Assembly (NCBI GenBank): GCA_024195265.1
Contig: JAJLRJ010000013.1
Location: 1,249,403-1,313,402, forward strand
Length of the DNA stretch: 64,000 nucleotides
Direction: 5' to 3'
Source of the DNA: Dendrophyllia cribrosa
Taxonomy: Eukaryota > Cnidaria > Anthozoa > Scleractinia > Dendrophylliidae
Shown: in pieces, positions 1 through 10,355 of the stretch
Numbering within the stretch: the first letter of the stretch is position 1
How the letters are laid out: each line of letters starts with the position of its first letter
Notes under the pieces: model-generated
What the model was told of the DNA's origin: nothing
What the model saw: only the letters and a program-made list of their open reading frames with translations
Databases searched by the model: none
Made by a program: the position numbers and the translations under genes

Positions 1-117
1 GGTCTTTGTAGAGATGAATAGCAAATGCTATCCTAAATGTAATACTATAATGGATTGATCCTAAAAAGCTTAAAACGGACAGCTTCCTTGGTCCATATAG
101 TATAAGAATAAATGGAG

Positions 118-123
118 TTTATT
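118..123 (-). terminator. Candidate polyadenylation signal of the ApeC-CUB gene
   Basis: AATAAA on the minus strand about 150 bases after the stop codon at 276. It is the nearest canonical hexamer and would give a short 3' UTR. Confidence 0.4.
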
Positions 124-275
124 AAGATATTTCCTAACTGAGACTGGCCCCGTTCTTAGGTTTGATTAGTTTCCCCACGTGGTGCAAGCGGCCGTCCGGA
201 AATGAATCGAGCTTGAAAGCCCGGAAAAGTCCGTGCAGGAAATAGACAACGAACTGGACGATTGACTAATTTATG

Positions 276-3200
276 CTAAGACTTCACATCAATCTTACCT
301 TTGCTATCGTGGACTTTGAAAATGGCCCGAAAACCTTTAGATCGCTTCCTTGACGGGCCAGAGGGTCTCGAGTTAAACTCCATGTAAAGAAATGTTACAG
401 CTTTATATCTTTCAGGATCCGGAATCGTTTCTTTGTCAATTTTCCATGTCGCTGCGCCAGTATCCCATCCAATGTGAAGCGAAATAAAATCGCCTTTTTC
501 AATGTCCACCTCAAGAAAAACTACATGGACCATTTTCTTCTTCGGGGCAACAAATCGCCAAGTACATTTCTGCGCAAGGGGGTATCCTTCACTGAAAAAC
601 TTGGGAGAAGTGAATTCCATTTGTTCGCCGCTATTCAAGCTGTACGTGTATCGACAACCTATGAAAGAAAAATCAAGATTATAAAGCCTCGGCTAAACGT
701 TTAAAAATTGTCGCGGTGAAAATCACAGGGGATTGAACCAATCATATTCTGATTAAAAAGAACAACAACAACAACAACAAAAAACGCGGGATACAGCGAT
801 TTTCAATTGAGTGTCGAAACTAATTCCGCAGTTACCTTGGTTTTGCATTGCTACGCTTTGTGATTGGCTAAAAAATCTCGCGCCACTTTCTCAACCAATC
901 TGGCCCCGATTGTTCAAAAGGTGGATAACGCTATCCATCGGATAAATCACTATCCAGTGGATAAGTATTAACAAAACCAATTGTGTTATCCACTGGATAG
1001 TGATTTATCCGGTGGATAGCGCTATCTATCTTTTGAACAACCGGGGCCAGAAGTAAAACCAAAACCAATCGTGACTTGCCTGCACACGTTTTCCCGCGCT
1101 TGGCGCCAGTTACAGGCATTTGCTTCGAGTTCTAATTGGCTCATTGGATTCTCTGCGCCTGTTGGATGATTGGCCACTTTGGTTTTGATTTTGCGGCGTT
1201 CGCTCTAAAAAAAGCTCTTTAACCTACTTTCATAATAACAGTAATAAATAAGATGATTTGATATTCCAGCTCCGTAAGGATAACTCCCGTTCTGTCTGTC
1301 TTTATTCTCCTTGTCCTCATTATCAAACCGTATGTACTCTTCAGTAGCAATTGCGCCTGTCACCCGTTGGCATTCTGACGTATTGAAAGCCTTGAGGTAA
1401 AAAGGACTTATAACAGGGAGGGAGACAGGCGCTAGTTTGTCACCATCTGTTCTACAGCAGTAGTCAATCAATGTATCTACGTTGTATACACCGTCAGGAA
1501 GTGTCCCTCCTTTTTTGTTGATGTTCTTGTGATTCTCGTCATCCCAAAATATATCTCCCTCTTGGAGTCCTTTCGGGCAGTCACCTTTCTTTAATATGCA
1601 ATACTTGCCTGGATAAATAGAATAAATAAATAAATAAATAAATAAACACTTGAGCGCCTTTCATTCGACCAAAAAACTCATCAGAAATTATCGACGGTAA
1701 TTTCAATTGGCTCGATTACCAGCCGCTGTTCGTTATTAAATAACGCCCCCCCCCCCCCCCCCCCCCCCCACCCCACCCCTCCCGCCTCTCCTCTGAAACA
1801 CAAAACAAATTCGCTGAGTAGAAGCACAAGGTCGCGGTGATTTGCCTGCTGTAATAGCTGCCCTTGGCTCATCTTGTGTTTGCTGGTAGACGTCTTTACC
1901 AGCAGTTAAAAAGTTGCGGTTGTTTTAATGAAACTGCTAAGGTTAAGTAAAAAATCCACTTATGTCCAGAAATGCAGGTAACTCGGACCTTGGGTACTTC
2001 ATATTACACACAATTATTTGTAATTTCCATATGACTTCATGTTTGACAGAATTGCTTGCGTTTAGGTGAGAATTAGGATTAGGGAACACTTCATGATGTC
2101 TATCATAAAGAGCATGAATCTCATTAGCCTGCATTTCTGGACATACCTCTCCTTTGAGGGAATTATAGCGGAAAGCGCCAACGGGGCCACAATTTGTTTT
2201 CATCACAAGAACCAAAAAAGGAAGGTCTTTTTTTGGGAATTAACGGTATTGTTGCCTACCCTGTGGCCATTCAGCTGTTTCTTCATTCTTGACCTTCATG
2301 CAGAACGTCCTGTTAATATCCGTTCCCACTACTGTGTCCAAATGAAAACTGGACGATTTGTTGTTTGCAGGATTTGAATCTTCAGTGTCTTCAAACCGCC
2401 ATCCTGTGGTCCAGCTAGTCTTTGGGGACAGAGGGCAACCATTCTTCGCTTTCGGCAACCCATAAGTCCCTGCTGGCCATGTGGGTACAGCTAGAAAGTG
2501 ACAAAGAAATAACCTCTATTTTACACATGATATGCATGCTTGGTTTCCTAGCCTATGAGTGGAACCAATCCTAGAATTGCCTGTGTTTTCATACAAAACT
2601 TCCTACTTTCCGTACGTGATTATGTTGATTAACTACGGTAAAGTTCCAAAGTAACGACACTCGTCACTTTCGGACTTAGCAGCCTTTTACTGACTTGCGC
2701 TACTTTCGGGAAGTCGTTACTTTCGAAGGGTTGTTACTTTCTGGTGGCAAAAAAGTGTACTATACCGTAAACCCTCAATTAAGCCCCCCATCTCAAATAA
2801 GCCCCCTCTCCAATTAGCCCCGCCCCCCCTTTTTGGAGCAACAAATTCATTAAGCCCCTCCCCCTTTTTTTCCTTCACAACCCAGACAATCAAAAATAAA
2901 ACGGCTGACTGTATAACCGGTACATTTGTAGCGCTCCAATCCGCGCACGAATTCATATACACAGTACTCGCGAGCTTTGGGGAAAATATAACAGGTGGTT
3001 CTACTATTAATAATAAAAAATGATCGATTATTACGGTAATCAATGAGTGGTGAACTGCTTGTGTTTCGATAAATTGTGATAAGCACCCCCCCCCCCCCCC
3101 CAAAAAAAAAAGCACTTGAAATCAATAAGCACCAGGATTTACGGTATATGGATTGATTCACCTTTGCAAAATCCAGACAAATGTAAAAACAAGAACAGAA

Positions 3201-5143
3201 TTTTATTTTCGAACAGAAAGTCTGTCCTTTGCAGTCTTATAAACTACTTTATCTATTATACACGTTATAAAAGACATCTGTAAAGGGTTGTTTGGCGAGC
3301 ACTCTTAGTTGTATTGTGAACCGTATGCGCAAATTGTTGGGAGCGCTCCTGCGATCTTTCCGCTTTTGTTTTTCCCAGAGCTTCAATTTACCTTTAAGAT
3401 TGTTTCTATCGGGGGTTCGTTACCATTGGGGATCATTATCAGTTTCGGAACTTTACGGTAGCTAGCATTAGAAAAAGCCAATTTCAGTTAAGAGCTTTGT
3501 TTCAAACCCTTAGTAGAAGTAAGATCACTATATTTACACACAAATGTAAATGAGCTATTCGCGATTCTATTATTTCAGTTATAGTTCATGCGTTCGTCGT
3601 CAATTCGTCCATTTGCCCGCTTCTTCACCGTGACTGCTTTCATCCATTGATCCATTATTTCTTCATTCATTTGTTCGTATATTCGTCCATTCTTTTGTTT
3701 GTTCATTTACTCACTCGTTCATTTGTTCGTTCATTAGTCTAGTCTAATAAAGTAATTTGTTCTTTGTTTCGTTTGTTCGTTCGTCCATTTGCTCATTCGT
3801 TCGTTCATTTTTTCATTTGTTCTTTCATTCATTTGTTCATTCCTTTCAGATTTGAATTGTTTGTTTGGTTATTCGTTCGTTTCTTCGTTTAATAATTCTT
3901 TCCTTCATTTTCTCAATTTTTCCCTATCTCTCGTTCCTTCCTTCGACAAACCAAAGTGCAAAAACAGGTAGTTTACAGCTTTATACAGAATGCTGTGCGT
4001 TCGTGACATATTCTCACTGTATTGGCCGGCAAATAGCCAACAAGTAGTCATGCGATGAAATCGAATATTGGAAATCATATCAGAATTTGCATAAAGCATT
4101 CGTTCGAAAGTCAGAAATCTTTTTTTTAAATAGAATTTTTAAATAGTATTGATAGACACGGAATTTCAGTTAATCCCATGAGTTGTTTTTTATTTCACTT
4201 CTAGAATCATGTTTAGTAAACAACGTGTTTTTATAATGTATAAACGGAACAATGACAACAGAAAAGCACCAGCGTACACAGTCATTTTATTCAAGCGGAA
4301 CAAGGGGCTTCGGAAATGCCGTTCTGATTGTGGGAAGACTCGACATGTTTTCCCTTTTTTTTTGAGTGATCAATACTTTGTTGTTGCCATACATGGTAAA
4401 CTGAAATGATATTCCAAGCTATTTTAGTAAGTCTAAGCCTTCGTGCTAATACAGACTGAGTATGCAATTTTTCTTGTTAACATGCAGAGTGAGCTTTTCT
4501 GGCTTATTCAAAGACAATTAAAACAGTCCAGCAGAATTATAATCAAGCCGAAATTATTGGAACACTTCAGTAATAACTTGAATACTTTCATTAGGAAGTC
4601 GAGAGTTTCTAGTCAGACATGAAATTATCATAAGACAGACATCGTAAATCGAGACTAATATACATACACAGATGTTTGCGTAAGATGAAAACGTGTTCAA
4701 ATTATTATTATAAATTCTTCTTGTTTTGAGGACTACATATTCAGTGGACTCAAACAAACAAGACATCGCTTCATATTATCGGATTAGCTCGTCAGATGGG
4801 CATTTGTTGCCTTTTTATCATTAGATTTTCAGCTGTACGAGTATTACAAGATGCGACGCCGAGCTAGCTGTTAGTCCGCGCTCAGCTATATTTAACGTAA
4901 GAAATGGAATACTAATTGCAAAAATAACAATGCTAAACTTACTGCTTGTGCTCATCTACACGCTTCAACAAACAAACTGTAGTTTGCACTGCATCAAACT
5001 TTCATACCACGGCATTAATCTGCCCAACACCCGTTGTCAAAATAAACTAAAGTCTACAATTCGAATCGCTTACCTTCGATGGATTGCAACGAGAACCACA
5101 TTGAAAACAAGAAACTGAACAGGAAAGAAGCGAATCGTGCCAT
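276..5143 (-). CDS. Secreted ApeC domain-CUB domain protein (4 exons, 354 aa)
   Basis: Predicted exons on the minus strand are 5143-5074, 2490-2260, 1608-1228 and 658-276. All three introns are phase 1 with GT/AG ends, and the joined frame is open to a TAG at 276-278. Exon 1 encodes a hydrophobic signal peptide of about 23 residues. Exons 2 and 3 (residues about 24-228) form an ApeC domain: TWPAGTYGLPKAKNGCP, GWRFEDTED, FCMK, WPQGKYCI, the double Cys of DYCCRTDG, and a terminal CYY. Exon 4 encodes a CUB-like domain starting at a Cys and containing YTYSLNSGEQMEF; only the first Cys pair of a typical four-Cys CUB is seen, and the tail is basic. ApeC is known from apextrins, which are secreted or vesicular proteins in echinoderms, cnidarians and amphioxus linked to development and microbe binding. 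If the donor after 1228 is skipped, exon 3 reads on to a stop at 1205, giving an ApeC-only form. Small extra exons cannot be excluded. Confidence 0.8.
797..1206. mobile_element. CCAAT/E2F-rich MITE, copy A, in intron 3 of the ApeC-CUB gene
   Basis: Non-coding element whose ends carry TTTCAATTGAGTGTCG and the inverse-like GCGGCGTTCGCTC. The interior has several CCAAT/ATTGG boxes and TTTTCCCGCGC. Three other copies lie at 28918-29150, 50203-50445 and 52931-53214. This copy is split by another foldback element at 901-1049. Confidence 0.6.
901..1049. mobile_element. 149-bp near-perfect foldback MITE nested in copy A
   Basis: Starts TGGCCCCGATTGTTCAAAAG and ends CTTTTGAACAACCGGGGCCA. The arms continue inward with GGTGGATAACGCTATCCA-type sequence and are almost perfectly complementary. 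The flanks rejoin as CCAATC/GAAGT, the sequence found uninterrupted in copy D (52931-53214), so this is a later insertion. Confidence 0.75.
1618..1770. repeat. (AAAT)n microsatellite and a C homopolymer
   Basis: About seven ATAA units at 1618-1647 and a run of roughly 25 C at 1745-1769, in intron 2 of the ApeC-CUB gene and the flank of its exon 3. Homopolymer lengths are unreliable in assemblies. Confidence 0.7.
2634..3461. mobile_element. Two nested TIR elements in intron 1 of the ApeC-CUB gene
   Basis: The outer pair is TACGGTAAAGTTCCAAAG at 2634 and TTTCGGAACTTTACGGTA ending at 3461. The inner pair is TATACCGTAAACCC at about 2762 and GGATTTACGGTATA ending about 3149, enclosing AAGCCCC-type repeats and a C-run at 3086-3101. 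No coding capacity is seen. Confidence 0.5.
3580..3950. repeat. Degenerate TTCRTTCATT minisatellite
   Basis: A long run of imperfect TTCATTTGTTCGTT-like units, pyrimidine-rich on the plus strand. The apparent Ser/Phe-rich reading frames are products of this repeat, not genes. It lies in intron 1 of the ApeC-CUB gene. Confidence 0.75.
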
Positions 5144-5689
5144 ATCGTGAAATTCGGCGCGTAAATAATGAAGGAAAGTGATAAGGTTGTTCAGTGGATC
5201 ATAAGTTCTGGCATTTGGCTCGAATTAATACCACACAGAGCACAGCACATGCATGTGAAGGAAGGGACATTCCGGTGTAAACTTCCTGTTTGTGTGACCG
5301 TGAGTGTTCCGAAGATATCCGAAGATGTGCCGGAAATCTCCGAAGACTAACGGGGGAGATTCACACCCAGATTCAAAAGCAAAAGAAGCGTATCACAGGT
5401 AAGTTTTTATTTTCATTTGGTAAAAGGTCAAACCTTAGAATTTAAAGGGGCAGTATCACGAGATTCCACGCGCGGCACTGTTCATTGTTCTTGCACCGAA
5501 ATTTTGGACATATCACTGTTAAAAGTGATTTTTTTTCTTCCGGCTATCAAAACGGATTTTTTGATTCAACAAAAACCTCCACTTCTCGACGGCCTTTTTG
5601 AACTTGAAAACATGGGCCGAACGTTTTCAAGTTTCGCCCTCATGATACTGCTCTTTAAACCACAAACTCGTAAGTTAGAATTAAGGGTG
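5144..5689. other. Intergenic: upstream of ApeC-CUB, with a foldback element
   Basis: Holds the presumed promoter and 5' UTR of the minus-strand ApeC-CUB gene, with no clear TATA box. A TIR element lies at 5441-5659: TTTAAAGGGGCAGTATCACG at the left and CATGATACTGCTCTTTAAA at the right. Elements at 32714-33216 and 34505-35284 share the TTTAAAGGGGC start. Confidence 0.5.
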
Positions 5690-5790
5690 AGTGAAACATT
5701 AAAGTTTGGTTTGATAATGAGTGTAAATCAGTGCGGAAATTACACAAAAAATCATCTAATAGACTTCACAAAGCACCACTAGACATATAT

Positions 5791-5903
5791 CACCCTGGAT
5801 CCAGAGGTCCGTTCTCTGAATATCATGAGTGAAATTAACTGTACAAACGGTCGCTCAAACTCGCCGTTTCCACTAAAAAATAAAAACCTCTGGCACCCAG
5901 GGT
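5791..5903. mobile_element. 113-bp MITE inserted in the LINE
   Basis: TIRs ACCCTGGATCCAGAGGT and CCTCTGGCACCCAGGGT, flanked on both sides by the direct repeat AGACATATAT (5781-5790 and 5904-5913). Removing the element plus one repeat copy joins the LINE frame without a shift. A 9-10 bp target duplication is compatible with Mutator-like elements. Confidence 0.75.
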
Positions 5904-6637
5904 AGACATATATTTGCGTCAAAGATATAATGATATAAACAAAACGTACAAATCACTTCTGAGAAGGAAGAAACAACAATTCTACAACGCGGATCGAATC
6001 GACACTCTTGTAAATGAGAAAGACTCAAAACAGTTTTGGTCTAAATTGAAATCTTTAAATAACAACAACGAAAGACAAAACAACCATCCTATCCCAGTAA
6101 GCGAACTTCTTACACACTTCAGCAACCTACATTCATCGGTTGAAGAAGACAAACTCTCTCCAGATCAAATAACAATTGTGAGAAATACTCAAGTTGGAGA
6201 TATATCCGATTCGTTAAATACATCCTTCGCCGATTTAGAGATAACTCAAGAAGAAATACAAAAAGCGATGAAAAATCTAAAAAATAAGAAAGCACCAGGT
6301 ATTGATAGAATTCGAAATGAGATGCTTAAAGGCGGAAGAATCAAACTACTCTTCTGTCTTAGTTAAACAGTTTAACCTTGTTTTGAAATCAGGTAACTTT
6401 CCTGACATCTGGTCAAATGGAGTTATAACTCCTATTTATAAATCCGGTGATAGATCAGACCCATCACTTATAGAAGTATCTGCGTCTCAAGTTGCCTTGG
6501 AAAATTGTTTTGCTCTTTCCTTAACACAAGACTACAGGCTTTTTTTAAAAAATAAGGAACTTTTACATCCCTCTCAGATTGGGTTTCTACCAGGCAATAG
6601 AACTGCAGATCACATTTTGTCATTGCATACTCTTATT

Positions 6638-6796
6638 CAGGGGCGTAGCCAGGCCTTTTTCAGAGGTACGCACAGTCACTGTTTTGAAACACCCCCTACC
6701 TCCTTCCCCCACCCTCAAGTCCCAAATCTTTCTTTTTTTTCTTCGACTTTTTCAGGTACGCACGTGCGTACGTGCGTACAGGTAGCTACGCCCCTG
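6638..6796. mobile_element. 159-bp MITE inserted in the reverse transcriptase
   Basis: TIRs CAGGGGCGTAGCC and GTAGCTACGCCCCTG, with target duplication TTATT at 6633-6637 and 6797-6801. Removing it with one TTATT restores an uninterrupted reverse-transcriptase frame across LHTLI/DKY. A cousin with CAGGGATGTAGC ends lies at 20065-20237. Confidence 0.85.
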
Positions 6797-8525
6797 TTAT
6801 TGATAAATATGTCACGAACACAACACAGGGAAAACTTTTTTGTTGTTTTGTATACTTTCGAAAAGTGTTTGACTCAATTTGGCATCTAGGTTTATTAAAG
6901 AAATTACTGAATTACAAGATTGGTGGACAATTCTTCCGCCTTATTTCTACAATGTATTCAAAAACCCTTTGTTGTATCGAGTCAGGAAATATGAGGTCTG
7001 CATAATTCAAATATAACAGAGGGGTGCGTCAGGGATGCATTTTGTCTCCACTGCTGTTGAATCTTTACTTAAACGATCTCCTTTTGATATTGCAAAACAC
7101 CGATGGACTAGACCCAATTACTCTCCCTAACGGCTCTTCGCTAATTTCTCTATTTTATGCTGATGACTTAGTACTGATTTCTACCAGTGCCAGCGGTCTC
7201 CAAAAATGTATTAATTCTATGCAACAATTCTGTAAAGATTGGATTATGTCAGTAAATACAAAAAAACCAAAGCTGTCATTTTTTTAAAAGAAAACTAGAA
7301 AGTCGACTTTACATAAATATTCATTTGTCTTAAATGATTCACAGATTGATATAGTACAAGACTATACATATCTTGGCTCCACTATATCTAGTAATGGCAG
7401 CCTTCAAACTCTAAATTGAAATCTGTTGATAAAACAAGACGCTCAATCTTTGCGACAAAACTGTTTTTGGATTTTTCTAAGTTGCCTGTCAGAATTTATA
7501 ATAGACTATTTGATGTTCTTTTTTCACCTATATTACTATATAACTCTGAAATATGGGGAGCTTATGACTCACTTAATTTTGAAAAATGGGAAAAAGACCC
7601 AGTTGAGAGGCTCCATTCACAATTCTTTACTGAATTCAATCTTGGTCTCAATAAACGAGCACAATGTAGCTGCTCGGAACGAAATTGGGAGAATTTCTTT
7701 GAAATCACTAATTTACCGAAATATGCTTCGATTCTGGATGCATCTTCAAGACCTTCCCATATGGAAAGTATTGCAAAACAGTGCCTATCCATATCAAATA
7801 CCCTTGTATCACATGATAATCCGAGTTTTATGACCTCAATAAACAAAATTTTAGAAACTTTCCAAGATATATCAGATACAAATTATCTTTTCGTGGAAAA
7901 TAGTCAGAAATCCATGAAATACTTTCTGAATAGAATTATAAGAAAATAGAATCAGAATCTATTAAAGGTACATCAAATAAAGCTTGCTCAACTAAACATC
8001 AAACTTAATTTTTATTCTAAATTCACAAATGACACATGAAGTTCTAGTAATTGTTATGATGTAATACATGTAAAAAAATATGAAACACAGACGAACACTG
8101 GCTAACACTGGGCTAAGTTTCGAACAGGAAATCATTGCCTACGAATATAAACGAGTAGACATGCAAAACCAGAATACCAAAAGATCTGAGGTACTGCGAA
8201 TGCTGCTTATCAAATAACGTTGAAGACGAAATTCATTTCTTTTTCGACTGTGTTTCATATTCTAACCTAAGAAATTCCTATTCAATGAAATTAGCAAACT
8301 GACATTGTAAAAGTTTTTTGAATCTGCAAAATACAGATAGAATTAATTTCTTTTTTAATAATGTTGACCCCTTCATATGTAAACAGCTGGGCCACTTTAT
8401 ATATGAAGCCTCAGAGAGACGAAACACTCTGTTGACTGCAATCACTGTATTTAATCTGTTAGTGTTATAGGCAATACCATGTACGTATATGGGAATGCTA
8501 ATAAACTTTGATTTGAGTTGATAAA

Positions 8526-9225
8526 GCAAATTGTTACGGTATTTTTTACGATAGCACTGAAAAAGAAATGGTTTTGAATTAGTTCGTACACTAAAAAAAC
8601 CGTGTGGCAGGCGCTAGAAAAGAGTGGGGAAGAAAGGATTTGGGGCACGTGCGAGGCGCGTGGAGAGAGCGCGGAGCGGGAGGAAGGGAGAAAGCGCCTC
8701 GCGCGGGGAGGTTTGGAGGAAGAAAGAAAGCGCCTCTCGCGTACCTAAAATCCTCCCTCCCCCTTCCCTCCTATTTCTAGCATCTGTCGGTAGGCTGGTA
8801 GAAATTTAAAGTGCAAACGTTCTTATAAAATGCACAATTCGCTAAAAATTTAGCGAGTGTAGCTACTCTTTTCTGAGAGCGATTGTAGGCCGAATTTTAG
8901 GGGAATTTTAGCCATATCCACATTCGCTTTCTCAACATCCGGGTTCTTAGCCTGGTTTTGCGATAGAGCAAGAGGCTCTCAAATGAAAATGCGCAAAAGT
9001 AAGAAAACAGTTTGAAAGAACTACGACTAGACCTTGAGAAATAGTTGGAAGTTACTCCTGATATGCAAAATCTTGTATTCGAGCAGCTACTGAGAGCAGT
9101 AACTTAGCTAAAAACAACTCGGAGGCTAGGATGGGGGAATTCCCGAAACTTGAGCAACTATCAGAGTTGGAGAAAGTCGAGTTAAAAGTTTCAAGAAACT
9201 TTTAAAATGGCAGTTTTTGGATCAG
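8526..9225. other. Intergenic with GC-rich repeat block
   Basis: 8595-8770 is GC-rich and purine-rich with two GCGCCTC(G/T)CGCG motifs, probably a repeat remnant. 8850-9225 is probably the promoter and 5' leader of the next plus-strand gene. A short out-of-frame ATG at 9207 precedes the chosen start. Confidence 0.4.
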
Positions 9226-10291
9226 ATGATGAAACGTAGAGACTCTTTAGCGTCCTTGTTCTCTGGCCATGGTTCAAAAAGCCTCCTGGATGAAGATAAA
9301 GCACTTTTGACTGACCGCGAAGATGATTCGCCGCCGAAAGAGACAGACCTTCGTTCATCTCGTTTTGTCGATAAAGCGGATTCATCGAGTAGCTGGTACA
9401 TTGAAGCAGATTCAGAGCCGGAAGATAGCAATTGCAACGACTTAAGTGACCAGAATTTCAACTTTGCTAACAAAAAGCATCTGGGAAGCAGAGAAAGGCT
9501 CAACCGTTCGTTGAGCGACCTTTTTTCGCGAGTTGGAAAGCCAAAGATTCAAACAAGCAGAAGCCAGTGTGTTGTGAAACAAAAAGAAAGCAAAATACTT
9601 GGGAACGAAGACAAGGTAAACTTGATATAATGTTTATTACATTCACACATATTTACCGGAGGTATATATATATATATAAGACTTACTTGCAGACTAAATT
9701 TACCTGGCTCTTTAGAATTCAGGCCGCCAATATGGGAATTTTTCAAGCATCGAGGAGTTTTTCTCTGTCGTTCAGTTGTCGTTAAAATTTCCCGGATTAA
9801 AGCCTATTTTTTTAAATTTTCATAAACCCTATTTTATTTTAAAATTGTGTCTAAAAAGAGTCCCTATTTGCCCAATATATATTAATTCATTTTAAAATTT
9901 ATGAAAACAAATTAAGCTTACTATAAACAAAAAACACTTGATTTCATGCTGAGAGGGGTGGAATCTCATTGAAAGTTGTATCACGTCACATTTCTGCGGT
10001 TTCTACCCAGGCTTCCAGGTGTACCTCAGTTCGAAATCAATTATTATTCTGACGAATAAAAACTGAGTGAGGAAATTGCTTTCCTTTTATAAGACCGTAA
10101 ACAGGAAAGAACATTCAGATGATGAGGATAAACGCATCGGATCTTCAGAAATTTTCAAAATGGACAAAGAAAATTCTCCTCGACCCAGATCACTCGTTCA
10201 GTGGCGGCCGCGAAGAAACTCGGCGTTCGCTGTTGTCGGTAAGGGCTTCCGTCCGCCCGCCATCAAGCTGCCATGTTGTTATCGATCATAG
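9226..10291 (+). CDS. Uncharacterised Ser-rich protein, two exons (about 195 aa)
   Basis: I do not recognise this protein. Exon 1 is 9226-9615 (donor AAG/GTAAAC) and exon 2 is 10094-10291 (acceptor TTCCTTTTATAAG), both phase 0, ending at a TAG. The start is the first in-frame ATG. The product is hydrophilic, Ser/Asp-rich and probably disordered. Two related motifs, SLASLFS near residue 8 and SLSDLFSR near residue 98, may be short docking peptides, and the C-terminus carries RPRRNSAFAVVGKG. A good donor (GTCG/GTAAGG) near 10240 could instead splice onward, but the phase does not fit the next FCHO exon, so this is not an FCHO N-terminus. It ends only about 65 bases before the FCHO start, so it might lie in FCHO 5' leader sequence. 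Confidence 0.45.
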
Positions 10292-10355
10292 CGTTTTTCA
10301 TAACCTAATGAAAATTCTAAGGCTTGACAACCTGATTTTGGACTTCACATAGAAA

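Larger units (their letters stand above)
5690..8525 (+). mobile_element. Dead non-LTR retrotransposon (LINE), 5'-truncated
   Basis: Reading in segments gives the linker upstream of reverse transcriptase (KVWFDNECKSVRKL), then KAPGIDRIRNEML, a FLPGNRTADHILSLHTLI block, the MRQGCILSPLL block and the catalytic FYADDLVLIS near 7150. A C-terminal CCLSNN...EIHFFFDC zinc-like remnant lies near 8200-8260. No endonuclease is present. Frameshifts near 6360, 6465-6540, 7010, 7285 and 7415 and in-frame stops show it is inactive. Two small DNA elements (5791-5903 and 6638-6796) sit inside it. The 3' end reads AATAAACTTTGATTTGAG. It belongs to the YADD-type LINEs of the CR1/L2/Jockey kind; I cannot name the clade. 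Confidence 0.85.

Noticed and set aside
3789..4047. Ser/Phe-rich plus-strand frames
   Set aside because: Derived from the TTCRTTCATT minisatellite.
6302..6889. 195-residue plus-strand frame as a gene
   Set aside because: A chimera of frameshifted reverse transcriptase and the inserted 159-bp MITE.
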